Source of the DNA: Ilyonectria destructans
Taxonomy: Eukaryota > Ascomycota > Sordariomycetes > Hypocreales > Nectriaceae
Length of the DNA: 64,000 nt
Reading direction: 5' to 3'
NCBI GenBank assembly: GCA_020740775.1
Contig: JAHEWK010000015.1
Coordinates: 682,001 to 746,000, forward strand
Part shown: one piece after another, positions 22,492-33,390 of the stretch
Layout: every line of letters starts with the position of its first letter
How positions within the stretch are numbered: the stretch's first letter is position 1
Program-made: the position numbers and the translations under genes
The notes under the pieces: generated by a model
The model's database searches: none
What the model saw: the letters and a program-made list of their open reading frames with translations, nothing else
What the model was told of the DNA's origin: nothing

Positions 22492-24219
22492 ATGGCGACG
22501 GCCACCATGACGGCGACGGCTACGGCCTCGACCAAGAAGAAGGGCGGCGCAGAGCTTGCCCCCGAGAGCGAGCGCTTCCTGCGATGCTGCGCCGACGTTG
22601 CGAATGCCCTCATCGAAGACCACGAATCCTCCAAGGCCGGGCGCACCTCGCGGGACATTAACCTTAACGCCCTGCGGAACAAGCTCGCCAAGAAGCACAA
22701 GCTTATGAACATCCCGCCACTGACGGCCATCATCGCCTCGATCCCCGAGCACTACAAGAAGTATATTCTGCCCAAGCTCATCGCGAAGCCCATCCGGACT
22801 TCTTCGGGCATCGCTGTCGTCGCCGTTATGTGCAAGCCGCATCGCTGCCCGCACATCGCCTACACCGGCAACATCTGCGTCTACTGCCCCGGAGGCCCCG
22901 ACTCCGACTTCGAATACAGCACCCAGTCGTACACTGGATACGAGCCGACATCCATGCGAGCCATTCGTGCCCGGTATGATCCCTTTGAGCAAGCCCGCGG
23001 CCGAGTCGACCAGCTCAAGTCTCTTGGCCACTCCGTCGACAAGGTCGAGTACATTATCATGGGCGGTACCTTTATGTCACTGCCTGAGTCATACCGGAAC
23101 GAGTTCATCGCCCAGCTTCACAATGCTCTGAGCGGATACCAGACATCCAACGTGGACGAGGCGGTAGAGGCGGGAGAGATGAGCAACATCAAGTGCGTCG
23201 GCATCACCATTGAGACGCGGCCCGACTACTGTCTCCAACCTCACCTGTCAGACATGCTGCGATACGGTTGCACGAGATTGGAGGTTGGAGTACAGTCGCT
23301 TTACGAGGATGTGGCCCGCGACACAAACAGAGGCCACACAGTTGCGTCGGTCGCAGAGACCTTCTGCTTTGCTAAGGACGCGGGTTACAAAGTTGTCAGC
23401 CACATGATGCCTGACTTGCCTAATGTCGGCATGGAACGCGACATTGACCAGTTTAGGGAGTATTTTGAGAGCCCGGCCTTCAGGACCGATGGCCTCAAGA
23501 TCTACCCGACACTAGTTATTAGAGGCACCGGTTTGTACGAGCTCTGGCGGACAGGGCGGTACCAGAACTACACGCCCAACGGCCTAATCGACCTCGTCGC
23601 TAGAATCATGGCCCTGATTCCCCCGTGGACGCGTATCTACCGTGTCCAGCGAGATATCCCCATGCCCCTAGTCAGTTCGGGCGTAGAGAACGGAAATCTG
23701 CGCGAACTGGCGCTGGCTCGCATGAAGGACTTTGGAACAACCTGCCGAGATGTGCGTACCCGAGAAGTCGGTGTCAACGAAATCAAGAACAAGATCCGAC
23801 CCAACCAGATCGAGCTGGTGCGGAGAGACTACACGGCCAACGGCGGCTGGGAGACGTTCCTGGCCTACGAGGACCCCAAGCAAGATATCCTGGTTGCTCT
23901 GCTCCGACTGCGCAAGTGCACTGAGAAATACACATTCCGACCTGAGCTTACCGGCCAGCCGACGAGTATGGTGCGAGAGCTCCACGTCTACGGTACTGCT
24001 GTGCCCGTCCACGCCCGCGACCCGCGCAAGTTCCAGCACCAAGGCTTCGGAACGTTGCTGATGGAGGAGGCGGAGAGGATCGCCAGGGATGAGCATGGCA
24101 GCGACAAGATCAGCGTCATTTCAGGCGTGGGCGTGAGGAGCTACTACAAGAAGCTCGGCTTCTGGCTGGACGGACCATACATGAGCAAGTGGCTCGACGG
24201 GCGACCGCAAGAGGCCTAA
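22492..24219 (+). CDS. elp3: Elongator complex catalytic subunit Elp3
   Basis: Single exon of 575 residues from the ATG at 22492, matching the usual length of fungal Elp3. Elp3 is the catalytic subunit of Elongator, which starts 5-carboxymethyl modification of wobble uridine in tRNA using acetyl-CoA and S-adenosylmethionine. The radical-SAM/iron-sulfur region has cysteines 119, 129 and 132 ([14 protein letters not shown], spacing C-x9-C-x2-C). Other conserved blocks are [24 protein letters not shown] and RLEVGVQS. The C-terminal acetyltransferase (GNAT) domain has the acetyl-CoA loop [15 protein letters not shown] at about 514-528. The N-terminus is Ala/Thr-rich. The open frame extends 97 codons further upstream to another ATG, but orthologues normally begin near the chosen start. 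Confidence 0.96.
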   Translation: MATATMTATATASTKKKGGAELAPESERFLRCCADVANALIEDHESSKAGRTSRDINLNALRNKLAKKHKLMNIPPLTAIIASIPEHYKKYILPKLIAKPIRTSSGIAVVAVMCKPHRCPHIAYTGNICVYCPGGPDSDFEYSTQSYTGYEPTSMRAIRARYDPFEQARGRVDQLKSLGHSVDKVEYIIMGGTFMSLPESYRNEFIAQLHNALSGYQTSNVDEAVEAGEMSNIKCVGITIETRPDYCLQPHLSDMLRYGCTRLEVGVQSLYEDVARDTNRGHTVASVAETFCFAKDAGYKVVSHMMPDLPNVGMERDIDQFREYFESPAFRTDGLKIYPTLVIRGTGLYELWRTGRYQNYTPNGLIDLVARIMALIPPWTRIYRVQRDIPMPLVSSGVENGNLRELALARMKDFGTTCRDVRTREVGVNEIKNKIRPNQIELVRRDYTANGGWETFLAYEDPKQDILVALLRLRKCTEKYTFRPELTGQPTSMVRELHVYGTAVPVHARDPRKFQHQGFGTLLMEEAERIARDEHGSDKISVISGVGVRSYYKKLGFWLDGPYMSKWLDGRPQEA

Positions 24220-24579
24220 TGACGAAAATGTTATGGGATAGTATGGAATGAATGAAACGGGGAGGCATTGCTGGACCTGGAAATACCTCACGGCAAGGAA
24301 AATGTGGGTTCATAGACAAAGGCGCAATTCGGGTTCTGGGAGCATGAAGTTACAACTTATGGTGAATAAAGAAACTCTTAACGATGCAGAATATGATGAT
24401 TGTGACAATCTGATTACGATTCCCTGCAAGATCATTGCCATGTTCGGAAGGTCAGTCGCGGTGTTGCCTGTCTCATCGGCTCGCGTATCTTTGTTGACTC
24501 CTCCCCACAACCTCACTATCAGGAGACTCTTGACGATTGCCCACTTCATCTCTCTGGTTCCAATATCGGTTAATTCAAA
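24220..24579. other. Intergenic, elp3 to amidohydrolase gene
   Basis: About 360 bases between two tandem plus-strand genes. No specific element recognised. Confidence 0.5.
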
Positions 24580-25959
24580 ATGACGATTCGAAGAGCTGCC
24601 ACCTCACAGCTGACCATGAGACATGGCGGCAATGCATCGACCATGCCCGATAAGGTCGTCAAGCCCTGGAAGCTGCCGCCTCAGACGACATACGTCTTCC
24701 AAAATGCCAACGTGGTTGACGCGGCTAGCGGTTCAATTCTCAGTAGCACAACCGTTAAGGTCTCGGCTGGACTGATTGAATACGTCGGCCAAGATGCAGC
24801 AGAGTCGCCAGACGATGTGGTCATCGACCTCAATGGCAAGTACCTGTGTCCAGGACTCATCGACTGCCACGTCCACATCAGTGCTGTACCAGGCGATGAT
24901 GGCCTCAATGGAAGCGCTTTTGGCGCCGACGCTGCGGTATCTCATTTCCGACAGCCGTATCTTTGCGGACAGATGCTCTCGAAGGGATTCACAACCATTC
25001 GAGACACGGGCGGCGCAACGTTGGCTTTGAAAGAAGCGATTGAGGATGATGTATTTCCCGGACCCAGGATGTTCATCGCGAACCAGGCACTTTCACAGAC
25101 TGGAGGACACGGCGACCGTAGAGGCGCCCACGATCATCAACAATGTTGTGGGAACCAGGGAGGACTTTCTACCGTTGTCGATGGCGTGTCCGAGTGCATT
25201 CGCGCTGCGAGAGAGCAGCTCCGCACTGGTGCCGACTTTATCAAGATCATGGTTGGCGGCGGCGTCGCATCGCCGACCGATCGCATCGAGAATACGCAAT
25301 TTACAGCCGCTGAGGTCAAAGCTATCTGTGAAGTCGCCGAGAGCTACGGGACGTTTGTGACGGCGCATGCGTACACGCCCAAAGCGATCAGACACGCTGT
25401 GGATAACGGCGTCCGGGGGATTGAGCACGGCAACTTGATCGACCGAGAAACAGCTCTGTACATGGCACATCATGAAGTTTGGCTTACCCCAACGCTGGTC
25501 ACCTACGCGGCCATGGGATCGGACAAATACGCTGGCTTCCTACCGCCAGTGAACCTGGAGAAGAACCGCCGAATGCTCGACCAAGGCCTCAACTCGCTGC
25601 GCATCGCATCCGAGGCGGGCGTGACTATCTGTCATGGCTCCGACCTCCTCGGTCCTCTCCAGGCCGAGCAGAGCCGGGAGTTTGGCATCCGGGCGCAGGC
25701 GTTGAGCAACAAGGCGGTGTTGCAGGGAGCGACTGTCAACGCTGCGAGGATGTTGCGACAGGATGCGTTCCTGGGGCAGATCAAGAAAGGGTTTGCGGCG
25801 GACATGCTCATCTTGAACGAGAATCCGCTGGAGGATGTTTCGATCTTGGATGAGCCTGAGAAGTGTGTGCTGGCTGTTATCAAGAATGGGCGGGTGTATA
25901 AGAGTCGATGGACTAAGTTGCCGGAGGATGTGAGCGAGGAGGTGGGAATGATTGAATAA
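24580..25959 (+). CDS. Metal-dependent amidohydrolase (imidazolonepropionase-like)
   Basis: Single exon of 459 residues. The protein has the amidohydrolase layout: an N-terminal beta-sandwich part (NANVVDAASGSIL), the strand-1 metal motif HVH at residues 97-99 after CPGLIDC, a central FIKIMVGGG lysine strand, metal histidines in TAHAY and GIEHGN, the metal aspartate in CHGSDLLG, and a closing FAADMLILNENPLEDV segment. Family members hydrolyse amide or ester bonds in cyclic amides, dipeptides or N-acyl compounds. The arrangement is closest to the COG1228 group that includes imidazolonepropionase-like and ochratoxinase-like enzymes. The substrate is not predictable. No signal peptide is evident, so it is probably cytosolic. 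Confidence 0.88.
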   Translation: MTIRRAATSQLTMRHGGNASTMPDKVVKPWKLPPQTTYVFQNANVVDAASGSILSSTTVKVSAGLIEYVGQDAAESPDDVVIDLNGKYLCPGLIDCHVHISAVPGDDGLNGSAFGADAAVSHFRQPYLCGQMLSKGFTTIRDTGGATLALKEAIEDDVFPGPRMFIANQALSQTGGHGDRRGAHDHQQCCGNQGGLSTVVDGVSECIRAAREQLRTGADFIKIMVGGGVASPTDRIENTQFTAAEVKAICEVAESYGTFVTAHAYTPKAIRHAVDNGVRGIEHGNLIDRETALYMAHHEVWLTPTLVTYAAMGSDKYAGFLPPVNLEKNRRMLDQGLNSLRIASEAGVTICHGSDLLGPLQAEQSREFGIRAQALSNKAVLQGATVNAARMLRQDAFLGQIKKGFAADMLILNENPLEDVSILDEPEKCVLAVIKNGRVYKSRWTKLPEDVSEEVGMIE

Positions 25960-26424
25960 AGCCGAGGGGCACAAAATAGTCGCAATTTTAAGTGAGAATC
26001 AATGAGTCTCTATAAAGACCGATACAGCTCATTGCCATGAACTGCCTCGTTTCTATCTGGGTGAAGCATCCGAAGTCTCGGGATCGTCACCCGAACCAGC
26101 CAGTTGGTGTTGTGAGTCGGAGGACTCTTGTGCTAGATATTCTCTGAATTTCAACAGTGATCAACCGACCTCCCGTGGAATCAATGCTAACTTAACCAAG
26201 ATTTAGCCAATACTATCCGGTATCCTTGCGGAGGAGGCCGCCAAACAGGCAGATGACGGGGTCAGCTGGGCTACGGCCTTAGACGGAAGATGCACAACTC
26301 CCATTGGCTCAGCGCCGCTGAGTCAGCCGGACCTCGACGCTCGCTGCGGCGCCTTAACATCGCAACCTCGTCCTCCGCACGCCGAGACGGGCTTCCCTTC
26401 GTTCCACGATGAGTCGCCAACGCC
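25960..26424. other. Intergenic, amidohydrolase gene to carrier gene
   Basis: About 465 bases between tandem plus-strand genes. It likely holds the carrier promoter and leader. Nothing further recognised. Confidence 0.5.
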
Positions 26425-27762
26425 ATGTCCTTACGTCGCAATGACGCCCCGGACTCCCAGACCGGCGTCCTCCCGGTGCTGCCGGCCGACGGGCTCCCGG
26501 GCCGCGACCCCCGCAGCAACGCCGCCACCGCCGCCTCGGCCGCCGGCGTCCGCGCCTTGAGCGCCCAGGTCGTCGCCTTCTACTTCCGCGCCCCGGCGAA
26601 GGCCTTTTTTCGCACCCGCGTTGATTATCTCGCCTATGCCCGTATTATTCACCAGACGCAGACCAAGATTTTGCTCAGGGCCGTGGCGGCTGATACGTCG
26701 GCATCGAGGCTCAACTTGTTCTTCCGCCAGGCTTGGCTGGTGATGAGAAGCACCACTCCCGGAGTCCTAACATCGGCTATCAGGCATCAAGGATGGGGCA
26801 TTGTGCCTCACCAAATCCTCCCTCCGCTCATTGCCAACGTCGGAGTCGGCGCAGTCCTGTACACTAGCTACCTCCAGATCCTGGGCCGCCTGCACGAAGA
26901 GAGCGGCCAGGCGCGCAAGAGGGTGTACCCGCCGCCGCAGCCCGCGCACACCTTCGCCGCGGGCTTCCTCGCCGGCGGGCTGCAGAGCGTCCTGGCCGCG
27001 CCGCTCGACGCCCTCCAGGCGCGCTACGACCACCGGGACCTGATGCCCAACGACGGCAGCGGCAAGCCCCGGAGCATGTGGACCTTTGGCGCCGAGAAGC
27101 TCCGCGAGATCGGGCCCCGGGGCATCTTCGCCGGATGGGGCCTGTCGTTCGCCAAGGACAGCCTGGGCAGCGCCGTCTTCTTCACCATCTTCGAGTACGT
27201 CAAGGCCCAGGGCTACTACCGCTTCGTGACGTGGTACTACGGCGGCCTGGCCGAGGACATTGTCGACGTGCTCGCCATGAAGCGCCCAGCGCCCCGGGCC
27301 CCCGACGCCGAAACTATCCTCATCCGCCCGCACTACGCCCTCGAGCCCGCCTTCCTGCTCGTCGCCGGCATTAGCGCCTCCTTTGCGCAGCAGGTCCTGC
27401 TGCACCCGCTGACGCACTTTCAAGTGCAGCACTGGGACCACCTGGAGGAGCTGGACGCCAAGGCGGCCAAGATGCGGGCGTCGGCCGCCGCGAACCCGGA
27501 CGCGCCGCGCCGGCGTTGGCGCATGATGCGCGCCTACTACCACGCGTACCAGGAATCGCTGGCCGTGTGCTCTACCGCCGCAGCCTCTGAGGGCCTCAGC
27601 CTGAGCCGCTGGCTGTACCGCGGCTTCTGGTGGAACGCTATCCGCCAGGTGCCTAGCACGAGCGCGGGGCTCATCATCTTCGAGTTGATACGGCGCAAGT
27701 ATGGGTTTGGCACTGAGGAGGTGCGCATTAACAAGGATGGGTACGATATCCTGCTCCACTGA
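26425..27762 (+). CDS. Mitochondrial carrier family (SLC25-like) protein
   Basis: Single exon, 445 residues, very GC-rich. A carrier motif is clear in the middle (PLDALQARY at residues 193-201, matching Px[DE]xx[KR]). A weaker copy lies near the third repeat (HPLTHFQVQHW). Membrane-spanning stretches flank them (LIANVGVGAVLYTSYLQIL, GSAVFFTIFEYVKAQGYY, AFLLVAGISASFAQQVLL, STSAGLIIFELI). The first repeat's motif is degenerate (STTPGVLTSAIRHQGWG). Carriers move metabolites across the inner mitochondrial membrane. The unusual length (most are about 300 residues) and the weak first signature suggest a divergent member, perhaps of the group with structural rather than transport roles. Substrate unknown. 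Confidence 0.82.
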   Translation: MSLRRNDAPDSQTGVLPVLPADGLPGRDPRSNAATAASAAGVRALSAQVVAFYFRAPAKAFFRTRVDYLAYARIIHQTQTKILLRAVAADTSASRLNLFFRQAWLVMRSTTPGVLTSAIRHQGWGIVPHQILPPLIANVGVGAVLYTSYLQILGRLHEESGQARKRVYPPPQPAHTFAAGFLAGGLQSVLAAPLDALQARYDHRDLMPNDGSGKPRSMWTFGAEKLREIGPRGIFAGWGLSFAKDSLGSAVFFTIFEYVKAQGYYRFVTWYYGGLAEDIVDVLAMKRPAPRAPDAETILIRPHYALEPAFLLVAGISASFAQQVLLHPLTHFQVQHWDHLEELDAKAAKMRASAAANPDAPRRRWRMMRAYYHAYQESLAVCSTAAASEGLSLSRWLYRGFWWNAIRQVPSTSAGLIIFELIRRKYGFGTEEVRINKDGYDILLH

Positions 27763-28347
27763 GAGGAAGGGCTGGGCTGGGCTGGGACAACGGCGTTATG
27801 AAATTACCACACCTCTCTTGTGTACATGATAGACTTTTCCCCTCTTTGGTTATTGGCTCGGACGGCATTAGAAGCATCTCCCATGCATGACATTAGAAAT
27901 GAAACCTCACTGGCTTCCCTTTTCTTTAAATCATGTTTGTCTTGGTGAACCTGATAAGGGGTCTTGAACAAGGTATTCGTTGTGCATAATGTGAATTTTA
28001 CCGTTGCATCGAGTTCGTCATTAGTCCCACATACACGATGAACCGAAAGACTCTTGAGAAGATACAAGTCACAGTAACATGGCGGGACAAATAAATGACG
28101 CTGCAAAAAATTGATCGATTCCTACAATTCCTCCCAATCCGCTACCCCATCCCCGCCGGCCTCCTTCCCGCTTACATGCCACAGACACATAAACCCCTTT
28201 CCATCCGCCCTACCCCCAAAGAACCGTGCAAGATCCTTAAACTCCAGTTGCAAAACCAAAAACACTACATCCAGATGTACGCGTCAAAGGTCCTCCCACA
28301 GTTCAGTTCGTCGTATCGCTGACTGCCCTGTCCTATCGGTGTGTCCT
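27763..28347. other. Convergent 3' region of carrier gene and ccr4
   Basis: About 585 bases between two convergent stop codons. Contains only 3' untranslated sequence as far as can be seen. Confidence 0.55.
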
Positions 28348-30499
28348 CTAGCCACGCGATGTTCCAGAGCCGCCTCCAAAGTCCGGTTCTGGATTGTTGT
28401 GGTGCTTTTTCTCCTTGCGGCCCTTGATGACGAACTGGGACATGATTTGAATGTGATCGGCCGGGAAGTGCCACGTGGGGAAAGCAGCTACTCGCTTCAT
28501 GTATTCCGAGTCAGGGGGGCCGAGTAGGTCCACCACCTCGAGAGTGTTGGTTGAGTACCAGATATAATCAATGACATCGGCGAAACCGGGTGTGTAATTC
28601 GTAAACGGCAGCTCGTCGGCAGTTTTCTTGGTGTGGGCGTACGAGTCACGGAGACTGAAAGGATGTTCGATACCGTCTCGAGTGAAGCTACCGTACTGGT
28701 ACTTGCCGAGCTCAAGATGGTCTGGCGGTACACGACCCATGGCCATCAATTCGTATACTGACGAGTCTTCGGTCGAGTTGAAATCACCGCAAACCAGGAG
28801 AGGAATCTCCGTGTTCGTTCGGTACTCTTGGCTTGGACCTGGCTCGGCCTGGGGGATAGGGACCGTCCCGTCGTCGGTCGGCAGCACAATCATCTTCTTG
28901 TCCTTGACAGCAGGCCACCTTGCGTACTTCTCAGCCAGCTTGGTGACATGCTCCATCAGGATACCAGTCTGAATGACCTTGACGTCGGCAAGGGCAGCGT
29001 CCCAGGTTAAATGCACGTTCACAATGATGATGCGCGCACCAGTCAGGCGAGACTCGAAGAAACAGATGACGGCGATGTTGTCCTTGGGCATGACACGGTT
29101 GAACACATCGTGCTGGTTCTTCATGTCGGGGCGGTTGATGGCGATGGAGGCGAACTCAATAAGCTGCTTGTCGAGCAAGATGAACTTGCTCTGTTTGTAG
29201 AAGATGGCACAACCGTCGACACCTAGAGCGTCCTTCTCTGACATGGTCCGGGCACGGGACTTGGGCCAGTGTACGCCCTTGTAATCCATTTGGGCGAGTT
29301 CGGGGCTGAGGTCCTCCTTGAACGCCTCCGTAGACACCTCCTGTAGGGTTAAGAAATCTGCGTCCCTGATGCGAAGCTCATCCAAGATGCAGTCTTTTCG
29401 GTATTCCCAGTTGAGAGCGCCAGAGGGGGTATAACCGTAAGTCTGCTGGGTTGCATATTTATCGCACAGAATATTCCACGAAAAGACTTTGATAGTCTCC
29501 AGGTTGGCCGCGACGTCTTCCTGGATGACAATTTCCTTTCGTTGAGCAGGGGGGAGGGGAACTAAACAAGGTCAGCATTAATCCGATGAGGAATTCGAGG
29601 CCAAACATACTCGGGGCGCCTTCCCTCAAAGCGTTGACCATGCTCTTGGTCCCCTTTTCCATGAGTTCCTGCTTCGCGTTCGGTTCCAGTGGGTTACCCT
29701 CGATGCCCAACATTTCTAGGAGGTGAAGTGAGCCAAGCTCAAAGGGTAACTCTTGGATATTGTTGTTGAATAGCAACAACTGCTTGAGGTAGGTACACAT
29801 GCCAAGCTCTGGGGGCAGCTCGGAGATTTGGTTGTAAGAAGCATCGAGGTGGCGCAGTTGTCGAAGCTCGCCAATCTCTTTGGGCAGGCGGGTGAGTTTG
29901 TTGGACGCGATGTAGAGCTCGTTCAAGAACTGGTACTTGAATAGCTCCGGGGCTAGGTTCCGCAGACCCTGGCCACTCATATCCATGTTGTGCCAGTCCT
30001 GTCGGGTCAAGTCCTTGTCCACGACCCATGGCCGTCTTCTATCAGCCGGGTCGTCCTCGCCGTCCGCTTGGGCTCGGATCGTCGTGGGGGGAGGGCCGCC
30101 AATTCCCCTGTTTTCCGACGCCTTGAGCCTAGCATAGTAGTGCGGTTGTTGTTGATCGGTCATGGCAGCATGGGCTCGTTCTGCCTCCTTGTGCATTCGC
30201 AATTGCTCCTGCCACATCTCGTTCTGGGGAACTTGTCCACCCCTTCCGTTTGAGTGACCGTTCTGAAGGGCGTTTGCATTGAAGGGGGAATTGGAGAGTA
30301 CACCCGAGGCAAAGGACGAATGATGGCCGAGGCCGTTGGTGTTGGGCAGGCCATGGTCATGTTGAAGACCTTGGTGATGTTGCGTCTGGGATGGATGCTG
30401 GTGTTGGGTGTGTTGATAGTTATAAAGCAAGTTCGGTATTCCTCGCCCAGCACCATTCAGCCGGCCATTATGGCCCTGCTGATGGTTTTGGGAATACAT
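28348..30499 (-). CDS. ccr4: CCR4-NOT complex deadenylase Ccr4
   Basis: Two exons, 29611-30499 and 28348-29561, joined across a 49-nt intron (GTATGT, CTGAC, TTTAG) give 700 residues. Ccr4 is a poly(A)-shortening 3'-5' exonuclease in the CCR4-NOT complex and controls mRNA decay. The N-terminus is Gln/His/Asn-rich and disordered (residues 1-150). Leucine-rich repeats at about 172-272 (LRNLAPELF, LPKEIGELRQLRHLDAS, LPPELG) bind the NOT scaffold in known Ccr4. The C-terminal endonuclease/exonuclease/phosphatase domain has the catalytic signatures FSWNILCDKYAT, LTLQEVS, VCGDFNST, DVIDYIW and PADHIQIMSQF. All expected metal-binding and catalytic positions are present. A large upstream region separates it from the divergent methyltransferase gene. 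Confidence 0.96.
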
Positions 30500-32532
30500 G
30501 GTGGCAGAGATTTAGCCACTCACGATATCGCTTCCGAGGGAGGGAGGGGTAAGTCGATGGCGCCAGCAAGCTGCTCAGCGAAAAGGTTTGGACGTCGACA
30601 ATCTCTGAAGAGGGAGGGGGAAGGGTTTTCGGCGAAGATGACTTGGCGTTTGGTGGTCATCGGCCGTCTTGGTGGTAGTCGTTGGCAATGCTAGCTAGCG
30701 GGGGTTCCGGGTGCGGTAGGTGAGCGCTGAGTAACTTGGCGCCTCACCCAAGGTTGAGAAGGAGGGACAGCAGCGGATGCTCGCGTCTACGCATGGGCCC
30801 GTTGACCGAGGACGCCCTTCGTGATCCTTTGTGGTGGTTCGGGAGCTCGGGTCGTCGGTGGTTTGCTTGGCGACGTCAAGCTCAAGAGCTCATGGAAAGG
30901 CTGGTGGAACGCGAGGAGGCTGGGGAACGGGTTGAGACCAGGCGGCGGGCGCAGCTCGGGGATTCACTGCTGGTAGGGCTGAGGCAGTGAATACTTGCAG
31001 ATTGAACAGGCGGGCGCAAGGCGTTTGCGGGAGTCAAGAAAGGTCTGCCAAGGGAGCTGGTTAGTCAAAGCTTTGAGGACAAACACATCCGCGAGAGGGG
31101 AGATCCGAGCTTTCGCAACACGTTAAGGTGTCCTTTCAGCTCTGGCGGGGGCCACGCACAGAAAAGAGGGAGCGCAACAGGGCGAGATATTCACTGCAGA
31201 TTCAACTGATACTTGGACAGAACAATAGCGGTCGATATCGAGGAGCATCCGAACGTGGCGACACTGATGCCGGTGACACTGCGACGACAGACGAACCCCG
31301 ACGAGCGGCATGGCATCACGTGCAGTTGCTCCGCATGGCTCGTGCGGCTGCGAATGTCTAGGTCACGTGTAGCCTCATCGTCGTCCACGCGCGGTGCGAC
31401 AGAATCAAGAGACCAGCCTGATTGAGCCGGAATTGCTTCATCAAGGTGGACAGGGTTGATTTGAGATGACGTGCTCCCGACAGCCGTGTTTTTGACGTCT
31501 AGGGACTTTGCCCATTGGAGATATCGCATCAAATGCCGTTCTGCGGCTCTTCCCCTCGGCAGTTGTATACCTTGATACCAAGAATACCAATGCCGCATTA
31601 TTCTGTCGCCTTGCAGAAGCGGGACCATCGACTAGGATTCTCGCAGCATCTCCAGACTCCAACCCTCGGATCTCGATGATGGCAATAGAGCGAGATATGG
31701 TTCGGGACTGCAACCGCACAGGCCTCTGGGTCCAGATACGCAACCGTACCACAAAGTCTTGGCCGGTTCATTAGTTGGGCCTGGAAGTCGTCTGGGGGCG
31801 TATCAGTGCCGCCATACATTTGAGATATCACGAATGTCTTTATTGAGGAGATGGAAATGAGACACGTCACCCGCCCGGTCGAGGTCTAGTTCATGGTCCA
31901 TTTCTGGTCTCTTCTATCGGACGGCGCTGCGTCTTTATTTTACATGGCTACTTATTATGTACGTGCAGTACGAAGTGCATTTGGATGGATACAATGGATC
32001 ATGTTTGACAAACTCCGGGCGCGTGCTGCGTGGGGACTTGTCGATCCACTGAACCAAATAACGCTCCTCTTCGGATGGTCCTCAGAATCGAGGCAGACAG
32101 CCGACACGCCAGGAATACCCCGAGTCAGAAGGTGGTTCGGCCCAGCGATCGTTGTGGATATGCACCCATTGAGATTGTTCGCAGCAGCCAAGCGTCCACG
32201 ACCACGGCACGCCCGAACCACGGACGCGCGGGGGCCGAAGTATCCTGGTGCGCGATGCGATCGAAATCACTAGCCTGCAGCCGAAGCAGCCACGCCGCCA
32301 CGCGATGGGCATAGGCCATTGATAATGCAATGGGCATGGCATGGGCAATGGACGTCGTCGCAAGCACACGCATGAAACTCGAGATTGTTGGGCCATGACT
32401 GGCAACGAGGCGGCAAGGGGCATTCAGTTCCTTGGATCTACCGAAAATAGCACCCCACCGCTAGGAGAAGTGGTGCGTTGAATGGTACGAGGCATATGGC
32501 CGCCGCGCTTCGTTTTGACTCTAGCTACTTCG

Positions 32533-32544
32533 TACTACGTAGTA
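32533..32544. repeat. Palindrome TACTACGTAGTA, copy 1
   Basis: A perfect 12-base palindrome in the gene-free region between ccr4 and the methyltransferase gene. An identical copy lies 846 bases downstream. It could be a dimeric transcription-factor site or a relic of a repeat; role unknown. Confidence 0.5.
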
Positions 32545-33378
32545 GAGCGCTTCGAAAACAGTTCTGGACGGGCCGCTCGAATTGGGGACTATCATGCTAC
32601 GTTTCAAGGTTGCCGTCGCCCCAAGCTAACGAGCAATGCTGGAGACGGCCGGGCCGTGGGTTGCGGGTGAAGGCCGTGAATCAATCTCGGCTACACGGCG
32701 TTGCCGCCTCGCCGGGGAGGTGCAAAGCGCAACTGCGCGCAAACCGATGTGCTGCAGGTCGCTGGCGCAGCGGACAAGGCCCATCCCGGTGGAGAGGGTT
32801 GCATCACCAGGCACAAAGGGTGGTGGTGCATTATTGGTGGTGCAGTTCGATGGCAGACTGGGCTGGCGAGGGGCTCGTTAATGAGGGGCCCGTTAACGAG
32901 GGCGGACGGACGCCGGAAGGATCTCTCCCTCGTGCAGCGTATTCGGCCCAGTTCGCTCATGGCTGCTCGTGACGCCGATCAGGCCTACATAGTATGATAG
33001 GATGGTATCCAGCCACCGCCTCGCTCTCGCCAACCGGGTTCGCCTGGTAAAATGCAGTCGCCTCGGAGAACGCCAGCGTGCACCAGGGGCCCGGAAAGTC
33101 CACAAATCCGCGGTCTGCGGTATAAACACCACCTCGCTTTTACAGGTTCCTGACGCGCCTCGGCCTGCAACGGACCTTCACCATATGCGGGGGAAGGCCA
33201 CCAGACAACGGCTGCTCCACTCCCTGGAACCCAGACAGGCGCAACAGTCGAATGGGATTGTTTGCCCGATGGCTAAATAGAGCTGCCAGCGACCAGTGAC
33301 GAGTGGAAGAATGATCCCTCGCCGCAGCAGCAGCCATGACACCTTGCAACTTGCGCTGTGGTACTATGGACTACCGCG

Positions 33379-33390
33379 TACTACGTAGTA
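33379..33390. repeat. Palindrome TACTACGTAGTA, copy 2
   Basis: The second identical 12-base palindrome, preceded by GCG and followed by TATAG. Flanks differ from copy 1, so only the palindrome itself is shared. Confidence 0.5.

Noticed and set aside
22171..23031. 286-codon antisense frame over the elp3 5' part
   Set aside because: The elp3 frame carries clear catalytic motifs here; the antisense frame has none.
26767..27759. 330-codon antisense frame over the mitochondrial carrier gene
   Set aside because: Shadow of a very GC-rich gene; composition is Gly/Arg/Val-rich with no recognisable motif.
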